A DNA stretch of 64,000 bases, taken from positions 1 to 64,000 of the forward strand of contig NJBI01000011.1 in NCBI GenBank assembly GCA_005222975.1, in the 5' to 3' direction. This document shows, piece by piece, positions 25,313 to 34,462 of the stretch (the first letter of the stretch is position 1; every line of letters begins with the position of its first letter). The notes beneath the pieces were generated by a model. That model was given only the letters and a program-made list of their open reading frames with translations, did no database searches and had not been told where the DNA came from. This DNA comes from Promethearchaeota archaeon Loki_b31. Its GTDB lineage: Archaea; Asgardarchaeota; Lokiarchaeia; Sigyniarchaeales; SOKP01. The position numbers were made by a program, and so were the translations under genes.

Positions 25313-25435
25313 CAAGCAATAACGCTTAAAAGGAAAGATAAGGAGATAATACCCCCCAAAACTACAAAAGATTTATATTTAAAATTGATGGATAAAAAAG
25401 CAGAATTAAGGCGCGCAGAAAAAGGAATATCATAA
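25313..25435 (+). other. In-frame continuation of the ferredoxin gene beyond the TAA
   Basis: Forty sense codons (starting CAA GCA ATA ACG) follow the TAA in the same frame and end with a second TAA. They encode the usual C-terminal tail of this ferredoxin family (QAITLKRKDKEIIPPK, then DLYLKLMDKKAELRR). A GAA to TAA change would explain the stop. Nonsense mutation, read error or readthrough are the options. Confidence 0.7.
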
Positions 25436-25459
25436 AATATTTGATAGAGGTGAAAATTA

Positions 25460-25822
25460 ATGGGAAAAGGTAAATATGGAAAAGGATATCAAAAAAAAGG
25501 TCAAAGTTCGAAAGGTTCAGGAAAAAGTGCTGGAGGAGCACCCATTCGTGGAGGAAAAATCAAGGCAAGTCATATTTTGGTTGATAAGTTTAGTAGAGCC
25601 CAAGAATTACGTGAAGACATACAAACAGGAGAGAAGTTTGAAAGTCTGGCACAAAAATTTTCTACTTGTCCAAGTAAAAAAAAGAGTGGCAATCTAGGAG
25701 AATTCTCTAAGGGTGATATGGTTCCAGAGTTCTGGAACGCGTGTACGAAGCTTAAAATTGGTGAAATTTCTCAGCCAGTTAAAACTAAATATGGTTATCA
25801 TATAATAAAAAGAACGGGTTAG
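25460..25822 (+). CDS. Parvulin-type peptidyl-prolyl cis-trans isomerase
   Basis: A 120-residue protein. After a basic, Gly/Lys/Ser-rich tail of about 33 residues it carries one complete parvulin domain: KASHILVDKF, FESLAQKFSTCPS, GNLGEFSKGDMVPEF and VKTKYGYHIIKRTG. The catalytic His of ASHIL and the closing YGYHII are both present. It accelerates proline isomerisation in the cytoplasm. The basic tail could bind nucleic acid, as in human Par14. A Shine-Dalgarno (GAGGTGA) lies just before the ATG. The tRNA gene follows on the other strand 8 bp downstream. Confidence 0.88.
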   Translation: MGKGKYGKGYQKKGQSSKGSGKSAGGAPIRGGKIKASHILVDKFSRAQELREDIQTGEKFESLAQKFSTCPSKKKSGNLGEFSKGDMVPEFWNACTKLKIGEISQPVKTKYGYHIIKRTG

Positions 25823-25830
25823 AATATAAT

Positions 25831-25903
25831 TAGCCCAGCACGGATTCGAACCGTGGTCGCAGGGTTCAGGGCCCCAAATGCTTGACCTCTACACCACTGG
25901 GCT
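25831..25903 (-). tRNA. tRNA-Gln (CTG), with C at position 33
   Basis: Reading the minus strand gives a 73-nt cloverleaf. The acceptor stem is AGCCCAG/CTGGGCT with discriminator A, the D arm contains GTGTAGAGGTCAAGCAT and the T arm CACGG-TTCGAAT-CCGTG. The anticodon stem TGGGG/CCCTG (with two wobble pairs) encloses CCCTGAA, so the anticodon is CTG. Position 33 is then C, whereas U33 is nearly universal in elongator tRNAs. CCA is not encoded. No intron. Confidence 0.85.
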
Positions 25904-26253
25904 TTAATAAAATAAAGATTTGATAAATTATAATATATTTTCTGTAAAAAATTTTATTATTCTGAATAAAGATAGATTTTTATTAGAGAATAACCTTATA
26001 ATTTATTGGATTACACAGTTCTTAAATGGAGGATGCTAAAAAAAAACTTGTTTTTATTAATACTCTTCTAACTGAGGGTATTAAACCCCGTGACTGAAAA
26101 AAACAAAACCCCGTATAAACTGAAAAAAAATTTGCTTCTCCATGTGTAATCCACTTTATTTCATTAAAAAGTTAATATAATATCTTAGTAATTTTTGTAA
26201 GGTTAAATTAAGAATTAGAGATGAGTTGAAACTTCTGAATAGTTAAGCAATTA
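25904..26253. other. Intergenic region with an imperfect tandem repeat
   Basis: About 350 bp between the tRNA-Gln gene and the end of the dGTPase-like gene. It is AT-rich without an ORF. Two imperfect copies of a unit (AAACCCCGT then ACTGAAAAAAA) lie at 26083-26104 and 26106-26130. The repeated CTGA boxes might hint at a C/D-type small RNA but no good C box is present. Confidence 0.35.
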
Positions 26254-27465
26254 TTAATGCTTTAGATTATATTTTCTAAAAATCTCGTTGAAATACTTAT
26301 CACTCATTCCGGAGATATAATCTCTCACGACCAAAGTTAACTTATTTTGATCTTTAAGAGGTTTAAAGTAAGTAGAATAGTTTTTGTTGTCGATATATTC
26401 TATGTGATCTTTAAAAATCGGAGCGTCGAAGTTATCTTCCTCCAAATCCTTCAAAGATTTTTCAAATATTAATTCAAACTGATAAGTTAAGTTTTCTATG
26501 TAAGATATTTTTGAACTTTTACTTTTGTAAAGATCTCTTCGACTGTATATTTGTTCATAATTAAATTCCTTCAATCTTTTTAGCGCTTCAAAAATTTCCT
26601 CACTATAACCAATTATATCGCTATCAAGGCTATTATTTAAGAGGTCCATAATTAGTGTTTTCATTATTTTTCGGTTAGTATCGCCAAGTACATTTGTACA
26701 ACTTTTAGGTATGTCAGACCTTTTAATGAATTTAATTAAAATCGCATCTTCGATATCTCTTCCGATGTATGCTATGGTGTCTGCTAGCCTAACTCCTACT
26801 CCTTCATAAGACATTGGGACTCTTTTTATTTTATTTTCGTGAAATGCGTCGTTATATTCATTCAAATGGTCTTCCCAAGTTTTTCCATTCACTTCAATTG
26901 GTTTTAACCCTTGTTCGTAAACTTCACCGTCGTGACAAAGAATGCCGTCTAATACTTGTAGAGTTAAATTTAATCCTTTCGCAGGTTTATTTGGAAATCT
27001 TTTTTCTAGGTACGACAACCATCTTATTCCTTGAGCGTTATGATTAAATGTACCCATTTTATACTTGATACTTATGTTATTAAGTATTTCTTCGCCCAGA
27101 TGCCCCCTTGGGCTATGACCTATGTCGTGTGCTAAACTTATACCTTCCATTAAATCAGTATTTAGTTTTAATATTCGCCCGATTTGACGAGCAATTCTTG
27201 AGACTAATATAACATGTAACGAGCGATGGGTGATATTTGCGTTGTTAACACCAAAAAAAACTTGTGTTTTGTCTATATAACGCGCATATGCTTTGCTATG
27301 AACAATACGGTCAACATCTCTGAAAAAATGAGGTCTAATATCGATTTTAGACTCAATATCTTCTTCGTACAATCTTACCGCTTGAGAATCGGATATGGCT
27401 TTAAATCCAATATCTGAATCTCTTCGCATATGCAATCTGTATATTTTAAGGTTTTTAGGATCCAT
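26254..27465 (-). CDS. HD-domain dGTP triphosphohydrolase-like protein
   Basis: A 403-residue HD-superfamily phosphohydrolase. RDVDRIVHSKAYARYIDKTQVF is the dGTPase opening; THRSLHVILVSRIARQIGR and LMEGISLAHDIGHSPRGHLGE carry the metal-binding His and HD pair. A later Asp is seen in GVRLADTIAYIGRDIEDA. Members release triphosphate from dNTPs and control nucleotide pools, or defend against phage by dNTP depletion. Length fits the family. The gene is single, with the leftward ferredoxin gene ending upstream across a short spacer. Confidence 0.83.
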   Translation of the reverse strand: MDPKNLKIYRLHMRRDSDIGFKAISDSQAVRLYEEDIESKIDIRPHFFRDVDRIVHSKAYARYIDKTQVFFGVNNANITHRSLHVILVSRIARQIGRILKLNTDLMEGISLAHDIGHSPRGHLGEEILNNISIKYKMGTFNHNAQGIRWLSYLEKRFPNKPAKGLNLTLQVLDGILCHDGEVYEQGLKPIEVNGKTWEDHLNEYNDAFHENKIKRVPMSYEGVGVRLADTIAYIGRDIEDAILIKFIKRSDIPKSCTNVLGDTNRKIMKTLIMDLLNNSLDSDIIGYSEEIFEALKRLKEFNYEQIYSRRDLYKSKSSKISYIENLTYQFELIFEKSLKDLEEDNFDAPIFKDHIEYIDNKNYSTYFKPLKDQNKLTLVVRDYISGMSDKYFNEIFRKYNLKH

Positions 27466-27510
27466 TTCTGCTTATTATAGGTCTCTTATCAAGTATTTTA
27501 TCAAATCGCA

Positions 27511-28461
27511 CTATAAATTTCCAAATTTTATTAATATCGCATCATAAGGACACTTCTCTTTACACTCCAAACAAAAGTTACACTCACCTTTACCCGTGAA
27601 AAATTCAAACGGCTCATCTAATATTCTAATCTGTTTTGGACAGATGTCTTCACAGATTCCACATTCAGACCTACCTACACATTTAACAGGGTTTCTGGAT
27701 AATTTTAAAAAAGCATAATCGGTTATGACTGAAGAAACTGCAGCAAAAGGGCAAATATACCTACAGTATAATCGTGGATACCACACCGAAAGGACAAGGA
27801 TTAAAGTGTAGACACCTATTATAATATATCCTCCAGGTTCTAAAGCATCGAATTTTGCCGGTAAAAAGATATTCAGAATAATATCTGGAAGAAACACAAA
27901 AATAAATTCAGATAAAGAAAAAAATCCTATTGGTCGTTGAGCAAATACACCTATCTGGTTTTTAAAATCAAGATAAAATAAGACATTCGTATTTTTAGCA
28001 ATTCCTAACGGGAATATGATTAATGTGATAATAATTATAAAAACATACTTTATGTTGAGAAGATTCTTATGGGTTTCAAGTTTTACCCTCTTTTTTTTAG
28101 TAGGTATTGCAGCACACACATCTTGGATCGCCCCAATCGGACATATCCATCCACAAAAAAACCGATTTGAAAATAATAATATTAATATTAACACTGCAAT
28201 AAGAAAAAATGGAAATACACCTTCTGCCATGGAGAAGAAGATATATTCTAACATTCCTGCTCCATTAGAAAGAGGATTTCTTGGCGAGTTTAAAATGGGT
28301 AGTGCCTTTATAATTCCTTCTAAACTTAATAGGTTAATAGGAAAAATGGCTTCTATAATTATGTAATTTATCAATAAAAACGCAAAAATCTGAATTATTC
28401 TTCGAGTGATTGTGATTAAGTTTCCTCTAATCTTTAAACTTTTAAATCTCATAGATATCAC
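27511..28461 (-). CDS. NapH/NosR-like membrane-bound polyferredoxin
   Basis: A 316-residue protein with about five membrane helices. Two helix-end motifs CGWICPIGAI and CRYICPFAAV are the hallmark CxxxCP of the NapH/NosR/CcoG group. The C-terminus holds two 4Fe-4S clusters (CGICEDICPKQ and CNFCLECKEKCPYDA). Such proteins pass electrons between the quinone or membrane pool and a cytoplasmic or outer partner. No terminal reductase sits nearby, so the partner is unknown. Confidence 0.78.
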   Translation of the reverse strand: MISMRFKSLKIRGNLITITRRIIQIFAFLLINYIIIEAIFPINLLSLEGIIKALPILNSPRNPLSNGAGMLEYIFFSMAEGVFPFFLIAVLILILLFSNRFFCGWICPIGAIQDVCAAIPTKKKRVKLETHKNLLNIKYVFIIIITLIIFPLGIAKNTNVLFYLDFKNQIGVFAQRPIGFFSLSEFIFVFLPDIILNIFLPAKFDALEPGGYIIIGVYTLILVLSVWYPRLYCRYICPFAAVSSVITDYAFLKLSRNPVKCVGRSECGICEDICPKQIRILDEPFEFFTGKGECNFCLECKEKCPYDAILIKFGNL

Positions 28462-28554
28462 TTGCTAAATTTTAAATTAATAAATAATTGCTGGTTTTTC
28501 AATTTTTAGAATTGAAAAAAGAGAAATAAAAAAAAATTTGAAAAAGTAATTTTT

Positions 28555-28989
28555 TTAAGCTTTTTTAATTTTACTGAAGGACTTTTTATACTCTTCAGGA
28601 TTTCCACCCGCTACAAGGTAATCTATGTAAACTTTTAAACTTTTTAAAAATAAATCTCCAGCCATTTCCATAATCATTCTTTGGTCTTCCAATTCAAATT
28701 CAGTCCAAAGCGTCACTTTAGTTACATCGCCTTTCGGTTCGAAAATATAACCAATTTTTTTCATAGGGCTTCCCTCTTGGATTGATGTTATCTTCTCACG
28801 AGGTATGTTCTCAATTTCTATGTTTGTTACATCCCCTACATTAGTTTTTAGGAAATATTTTTTGGAATCGAGTTGTTTGATTTCATTTACAACGATATTC
28901 CATCTTGGTAAACCCATGTAATCGTTTAATATCTCGTAAACTTTTTCTACGGAAGCTTTAATTTCTATTTTTTTTTCTGCTATTGGCAA
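28555..28989 (-). CDS. SRPBCC-fold (polyketide cyclase/START-like) protein
   Basis: A 144-residue single-domain protein. It opens with EKKIEIKASVEKVYEILNDY, then LPRWNIVVNEI, the typical first strand and helix of the SRPBCC lipid-binding fold, and ends with the long C-terminal helix (MEMAGDLFLKSLKVYIDYL). Such proteins bind or transfer hydrophobic ligands. Ligand unknown. Monocistronic. Confidence 0.75.
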   Translation of the reverse strand: MPIAEKKIEIKASVEKVYEILNDYMGLPRWNIVVNEIKQLDSKKYFLKTNVGDVTNIEIENIPREKITSIQEGSPMKKIGYIFEPKGDVTKVTLWTEFELEDQRMIMEMAGDLFLKSLKVYIDYLVAGGNPEEYKKSFSKIKKA

Positions 28990-29098
28990 AAAATCAACTC
29001 CTTTAAAATTTATTATCTTTAGTCATTATTAAAAATTACAGTAAAACATTTAGCTGAAATTTAAATCTTTAATATAATAAAATAGAGAGATGAATGGA

Positions 29099-31009
29099 TT
29101 ACTTGAGCGAAAGAGACTCTCTATTTCTCGGAGCTTTAGTGGCTTTTCTTAATTTTTTATGTATCATCGTCGATAAGCTTACACATTTGCTTTCTTCGCC
29201 GTGGTTGATTATAACTAATTTTGGTCTGGGTTGAATTCTGCGTAGAAATTGCGATATCTGGCTTCTTGACGAGTGACCAGAGAATCCTTCTAAAGTAAAG
29301 ACATTTAAGTTTAATCTTATAAGCTGTGTCCTTCCTTTCTCATTGGTGTATTGAATCTCGCGGAAACCACGCTGAACCCTGCTTCCCAAAGTTCCATTTA
29401 CTTGGTAAGATACAAATATAAGAGAATTATTCTTATCTTCAGCTAACCTTCTTAAATATTGAACTGAGGGGCCTCCGATTAACATACCGCTCGTAGCTAA
29501 GATAATACAAGGTCCACCCAAAATTACATCGTTCCTTTCTTCTTGACTAGAAATAGTCGTGAAAAAATCGCTTAAGAATGGGTTTTTGCCCTGATGTAAT
29601 ATTTTTTCTCTTAAGTCAGAGCTAAGAAAATCGGGGTTTGCGGTATGTATAGCTGTTGCTTCTGAGATTAATCCGTCCAAAAAGATTGGGACATGATCAA
29701 TAATACCTTTTGAGATGAACTCTTCTAACACTATTATTAGCTCTTGAGCTCGCCCTACTGCTAATACAGGAATAAGAATTTTGCCACCTCTCTTGATCGT
29801 TGAATTTAATATTTGCCTAAGGTCTCTTTCAGAATCTTGTCTACTTGGGATTCGATCTTGAGGGCCTCCATAAGTTGATTCAATAAGTAGGGCTTCAACC
29901 CTCGGAAATTTTACAGCCGCTTTTTCTAGAAGTCTTGTTTTTTGATATTTAAAATCTCCTGTGTATATAAAGTTGAATCCACCCTTTCCGAAATGTAAAT
30001 GAATTATTGAAGAGCCTAATATATGACCAGAATTATGAAGTGTTAACTTAATATCGGGAGCAATATCCGTAACTTTCCCCCATGAGAGGGGTATCGTATG
30101 GAGTACAGCGCTTTTTACATCCCTTTTAGAATAAGGACCAGGTATACCCTCTTTTTCGCAAATCTGAACGAAATCTAATTGCAACATGGTCGAAAGGTTT
30201 CGTGTAGGGAGCGTACAATATACGGGACCTTTATACCCATACTTAAATAAAAAAGGTACCATTCCACAATGATCTAAGTGAGCATGAGAAACTATTACGG
30301 CGTCTAAATCCCTTATTGAAAACTCTGGAATATCAAAATTTGGAAATTGATCGTTTTTATTGCCGACATTTAACCCTACATCGAGAAGAATGTTACTATC
30401 TCTTGTTTGCATTAAAATACACGATCTACCGACTTCTCTAAAACCACCTAAGGAAGTTAGGCGAATATTTAAATCTTTAAAAATGGTAGGGCGGTGAATT
30501 CTCTTTCCAATATTCAAGAGTATGTCTTTTTGGTTTTGTCTTTCTTTTTTCAACATTCCTCTAATTAATTCAATGGTTCTCGATTCCAACGGTGGCGTTC
30601 TTATTGTTTTAGGTTGCCAAAAAGTGTTCATCCGTATTTCCTTTAAATTCACACCTTTTTTTCCAATAACCAACCCTGGTTTTACCGATTCTATAATAAC
30701 TTCTCCACGAGTGTGATCAAATTCAATATTGGTGATTTCAGCGCTTTCGACTATTAAATTTCTTATGTAATCTTCTGTTTCAGATGGATCCTTGCGCTTC
30801 TCCGCGTTCCAGCGAAAAACCACTCTTTTACGCATAGTTTTCGCTAATTCTTTTAAAATGTCTGAACTTTCAATAAGATCCAAATTTTCATTTTCAGAAT
30901 AAACGGCTATTTCAGGACCCTCAAATTCTATTTTTTTAACCTTGATACCGGCAGGGAGATTTGAAATGATTTGATCCTTAATTCTTTGTAGTTCTCCTTC
31001 GAAACTCAT
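29099..31009 (-). CDS. aCPSF1/FttA, beta-CASP ribonuclease of transcription termination
   Basis: A 636-residue protein, full length for the archaeal CPSF73-like ribonuclease. Residues about 1-150 hold the two KH-type RNA-binding domains (VESAEITNIEFD and PGLVIGKKGVNLKEIR, the GxxG loop). The metallo-beta-lactamase core follows with SHAHLDHCGMVP (HxHxDH), then NSGHILGSS, YTGDFKYQKT and the beta-CASP part with LATSGMLIGGP and the late His motif GFSGHSS. This enzyme cuts nascent RNA at U-rich sites and terminates transcription in archaea. It is single and divergent from purN. Very confident. Confidence 0.95.
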   Translation of the reverse strand: MSFEGELQRIKDQIISNLPAGIKVKKIEFEGPEIAVYSENENLDLIESSDILKELAKTMRKRVVFRWNAEKRKDPSETEDYIRNLIVESAEITNIEFDHTRGEVIIESVKPGLVIGKKGVNLKEIRMNTFWQPKTIRTPPLESRTIELIRGMLKKERQNQKDILLNIGKRIHRPTIFKDLNIRLTSLGGFREVGRSCILMQTRDSNILLDVGLNVGNKNDQFPNFDIPEFSIRDLDAVIVSHAHLDHCGMVPFLFKYGYKGPVYCTLPTRNLSTMLQLDFVQICEKEGIPGPYSKRDVKSAVLHTIPLSWGKVTDIAPDIKLTLHNSGHILGSSIIHLHFGKGGFNFIYTGDFKYQKTRLLEKAAVKFPRVEALLIESTYGGPQDRIPSRQDSERDLRQILNSTIKRGGKILIPVLAVGRAQELIIVLEEFISKGIIDHVPIFLDGLISEATAIHTANPDFLSSDLREKILHQGKNPFLSDFFTTISSQEERNDVILGGPCIILATSGMLIGGPSVQYLRRLAEDKNNSLIFVSYQVNGTLGSRVQRGFREIQYTNEKGRTQLIRLNLNVFTLEGFSGHSSRSQISQFLRRIQPRPKLVIINHGEESKCVSLSTMIHKKLRKATKAPRNRESLSLK

Positions 31010-31410
31010 ATATCCTCAATTTTTTAATATAATTCTTATTTAGTTTTAAAAATGTAAAAGTTGTTGATTCTCTTATTATTATATTTAGAATAATCTTTTC
31101 TTTAAATTGAATTATTTATAACCTAGTTATAATCTCCTTTAAAGTTATATGTACAGTCAATTTGGTTTTTTAAACGATGTTTTTAAACAAATAGAACAAT
31201 TCTTAGATATTAATATTAATACCAGAGATTATATTTAACAACGAATTAATTCTAATTTCTAAATAATATATGAGTTTATAGAATAAAAATATTGTCATTA
31301 TGGAATGAGGATTAATGATCTGCTGCAAATCTCTTCCCTCACCTAAAGGAGGGGGTTTTTGTTTTGCTTTAATGATAAACTTTTTTTAAAAAAGAAAATT
31401 AGAACGAACT
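31010..31410. other. 400-bp divergent intergenic region with a GC-rich hairpin
   Basis: The gap separates the divergent starts of the FttA gene and purN. Most is AT-rich without coding frames. CCCTC (31336-31340) and GAGGG (31349-31353) form a stem with an 8-nt loop, followed by GGTTTTTGTTTTG. On the + strand this resembles a terminator or attenuator placed about 55 nt before the purN start. Function is speculative. Confidence 0.4.
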
Positions 31411-32046
31411 ATGTCAAAAGTAAAAATAGGTGCGATAGCCTCTGGTTCTGGGAGTAATTTAGAAGCAATAATTAAAGCATGCGAGGAAGGCATTTTGAAA
31501 CATAAGGCGGGCGTAAAAGTACTTATTTGTAACAAAACTGGAGCATTTTGCATGGAACGAGCGAAAAACCATAACATACCATATGAATTAATTGAATCTA
31601 ATAAGTTTCTTCATCTCCCCAGAGAAGAGTTCGATAAAAAGATGATAGCTGTACTAAAAAAATACGATTGTGAATTAGTTGTTTTAGTCGGCTATATGAG
31701 ATTAGTAAGCCAAAGTTTTATTGATGCTTTCAATGGGAATGTTATGAATATACATCCTGCCCTTTTGCCTTCCTTCAAAGGTATGCACGCTCACAAAGAT
31801 GTTTTAGAATATGGTGTAAAGGTTTCTGGTACTACAGTTCATTTTGTGGATCCTCAATCGGATCATGGACCAATCATCATCCAAAAATGCGTTCCTGTGT
31901 ACGATACCGACACAGAAAAAACTTTAGGACCAAGAGTTTTAGAATGGGAGCACAAAATCTTTCCTAAAGCGATAGAATTATATTGCGATAAACGGTTGCA
32001 TGTTGATGGAAGAATTGTAAGAATCGATGGTGATGTTGTCTTATAA
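31411..32046 (+). CDS. purN: Phosphoribosylglycinamide formyltransferase
   Basis: A 211-residue GAR transformylase, transferring a formyl group from 10-formyl-tetrahydrofolate to GAR in step three of purine synthesis. GAIASGSGSNLEAII is the phosphate-binding start, GYMRLVSQSF and NIHPALLPSFKGMHAH carry the catalytic Asn and His, and SGTTVHFVDPQSDHGPII has the catalytic Asp. Length is normal for PurN. It stands alone after a 400-bp leader with a hairpin. Confidence 0.92.
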   Translation: MSKVKIGAIASGSGSNLEAIIKACEEGILKHKAGVKVLICNKTGAFCMERAKNHNIPYELIESNKFLHLPREEFDKKMIAVLKKYDCELVVLVGYMRLVSQSFIDAFNGNVMNIHPALLPSFKGMHAHKDVLEYGVKVSGTTVHFVDPQSDHGPIIIQKCVPVYDTDTEKTLGPRVLEWEHKIFPKAIELYCDKRLHVDGRIVRIDGDVVL

Positions 32047-32064
32047 TTGTAATTATTTAAATAT

Positions 32065-32167
32065 GCGGGAAATGATTTCGTTGAAAGCTCTGACCCAACT
32101 GAAAGTATTGGTATTTTCCATAACTTAATGAAGAAGATCTTGAGTAATGAGATTACTCATTTCCCGC
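32065..32167. ncRNA. Candidate structured RNA element
   Basis: GCGGGAAATGA (32065-32075) and TCATTTCCCGC (32157-32167) are perfect 11-base complements 81 nt apart. Inside lies a second hairpin, TGAGTAAT-GAG-ATTACTCA (32141-32159), which partly competes with the outer stem, and a small CCAA/TTGG stem. It sits between purN and the EF-2 paralogue gene. It could be a small RNA, a leader for the EF-2 gene, or processing signal. Strand unknown because inverted repeats are symmetric. Confidence 0.45.
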
Positions 32168-32258
32168 TCCTATTACATTCAAATAAACCTAAAATTTTAA
32201 TCAAATCAAACATGGTTTAATAATATATTAATATAATTAACAAGAGAATAAAGTAAAG

Positions 32259-34448
32259 ATGCCTCGTCGTAAGGAAATTTCTGAGATTCTAAATATGATG
32301 GAAAAGACTCAGAATATTAGGAATATTGGGTTTGTGGGCCATATAGACCATGGTAAAACAACGCTAAGCGATTCTCTTTTGAGTGAAGCGGGTTTACTTT
32401 CACCCGATCTAGCAGGTGAAGCACGTGCCTTAGATTATTTAGAAGAAGAACAAAGACGTGGAATTACCATGAAATCTACTAATATTTCATTATACTATGA
32501 AAAATCCCTTAAAGACCACGACCCTTTTCTAATAAATCTTGTTGATACACCAGGCCACTTAGATTTTAGTGGCAAAGTAACTCGTGCTTTAAGGTTAATA
32601 GATGGAGTCGTTGTAGTTGTCGATGCTGTTGAGGAAATAATAACTCAATCTGAAACGGTTATTAAACAAGCTCTACAGGAAGGTGTGAAACCAGTACTTT
32701 ATATTAATAAAGTAGATCGCCTCATCCGAGAGTTAAAGCTAACAGATGAAAAAATAAGAAAAAAATATACAAGGATTATTAAAGATTTTAATACGCTCAT
32801 TAAAAGGTACGCAGATAAACCCTTCAAAAAAGAGTGGCAAGTATCTCCTGACATTGGAAATGTTGCATTCGGCTCAGCGCTCCACAAATGGGGTTTTACA
32901 TTAAGTATTTTAGAAAATAACGAGTTAAAGTTTTCGGATATTAGATCGCGGTATCAAAAAGAAACATACACTAAAGAAACCTATGCTGATTTAGCTGTTT
33001 ATTTTCCAATACACAACGCAATACTAGAAATGGTTGTCGATCACCTCCCTAATCCTATTGAAGCTCAGAAATACAGAATAGGTAAGATTTGGTGTGGAGA
33101 TTTGACATCTGAAGTTGGAAAATCTATGACTAATTGCGATCCAAATGGACCTTTAATAATATGTTTGAGTAAAGTACAAGCAGATAAGCACAGTTTGGTC
33201 GCAACTGGAAGAATATTTTCTGGAAATTGTTTCAATAAAGAGGAAGTATTTTTATTAAGAGAAAATAATTTCGATACAATTCGAAAAACCGCAATTTTCA
33301 TGGGTCAAAGAAGAGAGCAAGTTGAAGAAATCCCTGTTGGAAACATCGTTGCTATAGAAGGGTTAAAAAAAGTAAAAAGCGGCGAGACTTTAATTAATAA
33401 GAATTATATTGATAAAATGGTTCCATTTGAAAATGTAAAATATGTTTCTACTCCCGTCGTAACGGTATCAATCGAACCGGAATATTTAAGAGATTTAGAT
33501 AAAATGAAAGAGCTCATCGAAAACATACTAATCGAAGATCCCAATTTGTTATTTGAAATAAACGAGGAAAACGGCGAGTTCCTACTCTCAGGTATGGGAC
33601 CTTTACATCTTGAAATCACCGCAAATGAAATTGAAAAACGAGGTGTTGAGATTTCAACATCAGAACCAAGGGCGGTCTTTAAAGAATCTTGCAAATATGG
33701 TTCTTCTACTATAGCTGCAGAATCAACAAACCATCAAAGTTCGCTAAAAATTAGAATAGAACTATTAAACGATAAAACAAGCAGGTTCTTCCGGACTCAT
33801 GATTTTAAGTCTATAAAACCAGTAGCAAAATTGAAAGAATTGTTAGAAGAATTTACTGATTTAACAACGGATGAAATCCAAGACTTTTGGACATATTTCG
33901 ATAATAATAACGTTTTAATTTATAATTTAAAAGATGATTTAAACCAATTCTTGAAAGATACAAATTTAGAAATTATTGATAAAATTCTATTAAATGGTCC
34001 ACTATGCGGCGAAAAATTAACAGGTCTAAAAGTTATAATTGAAGAACTCGTCGTAAATAAGCTTGACGAAGAAAATGCGTTTACAGAATTATCGGCAATG
34101 TTTTACGATGCCATTAAAAAAGCTTTAAACGAATCTGGACTTATCCTACTTGAACCTATATACTATACAATTATTCAATTACCCCCAGATTACATAAAAA
34201 ATACGCTTTCTTTGCTTTCAAAATATTCTGCAAAAATAAAAAATGTCAATCAAGAAAAGGATTATCAAGCAATCATAGAAGTGCTCTTGCCAGTAAGAAA
34301 TTCTATTAAATTTGCTGAAGCTATTCGTTCTAGCACTTCAGGAAAAGCGTTCTGGCAAAATGAGTTTTACGCTTACATGGAAGTCCCTAATCATGAAGCC
34401 AAAAGATTAATTAGTGATTTAAGATTTCTTAAAGGGCTTTCTTGGTAG
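32259..34448 (+). CDS. Elongation factor 2 paralogue lacking the diphthamide histidine
   Basis: A 729-residue translational GTPase. The G domain is intact: GHIDHGKTT (27-35), RGITMKS, DTPGHLDF and NKVD. Domains II, III and V follow (GMGPLHLEI is the domain III mark). Domain IV is divergent: SPNKHN is replaced by ESTNHQSS, and the loop after GPLCGEKLTGLKV, normally H-E-D-x-x-H-R-G, reads NKLDEENAFTELS. No His is present at the diphthamide site. Diphthamide-less EF-2 copies (aEF-2p) are known from Asgard archaea. It would be a GTPase of the ribosome with a changed role. Whether a normal EF-2 exists elsewhere cannot be seen here. Confidence 0.85.
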   Translation: MPRRKEISEILNMMEKTQNIRNIGFVGHIDHGKTTLSDSLLSEAGLLSPDLAGEARALDYLEEEQRRGITMKSTNISLYYEKSLKDHDPFLINLVDTPGHLDFSGKVTRALRLIDGVVVVVDAVEEIITQSETVIKQALQEGVKPVLYINKVDRLIRELKLTDEKIRKKYTRIIKDFNTLIKRYADKPFKKEWQVSPDIGNVAFGSALHKWGFTLSILENNELKFSDIRSRYQKETYTKETYADLAVYFPIHNAILEMVVDHLPNPIEAQKYRIGKIWCGDLTSEVGKSMTNCDPNGPLIICLSKVQADKHSLVATGRIFSGNCFNKEEVFLLRENNFDTIRKTAIFMGQRREQVEEIPVGNIVAIEGLKKVKSGETLINKNYIDKMVPFENVKYVSTPVVTVSIEPEYLRDLDKMKELIENILIEDPNLLFEINEENGEFLLSGMGPLHLEITANEIEKRGVEISTSEPRAVFKESCKYGSSTIAAESTNHQSSLKIRIELLNDKTSRFFRTHDFKSIKPVAKLKELLEEFTDLTTDEIQDFWTYFDNNNVLIYNLKDDLNQFLKDTNLEIIDKILLNGPLCGEKLTGLKVIIEELVVNKLDEENAFTELSAMFYDAIKKALNESGLILLEPIYYTIIQLPPDYIKNTLSLLSKYSAKIKNVNQEKDYQAIIEVLLPVRNSIKFAEAIRSSTSGKAFWQNEFYAYMEVPNHEAKRLISDLRFLKGLSW

Positions 34449-34462
34449 AGATAATGATTAAA

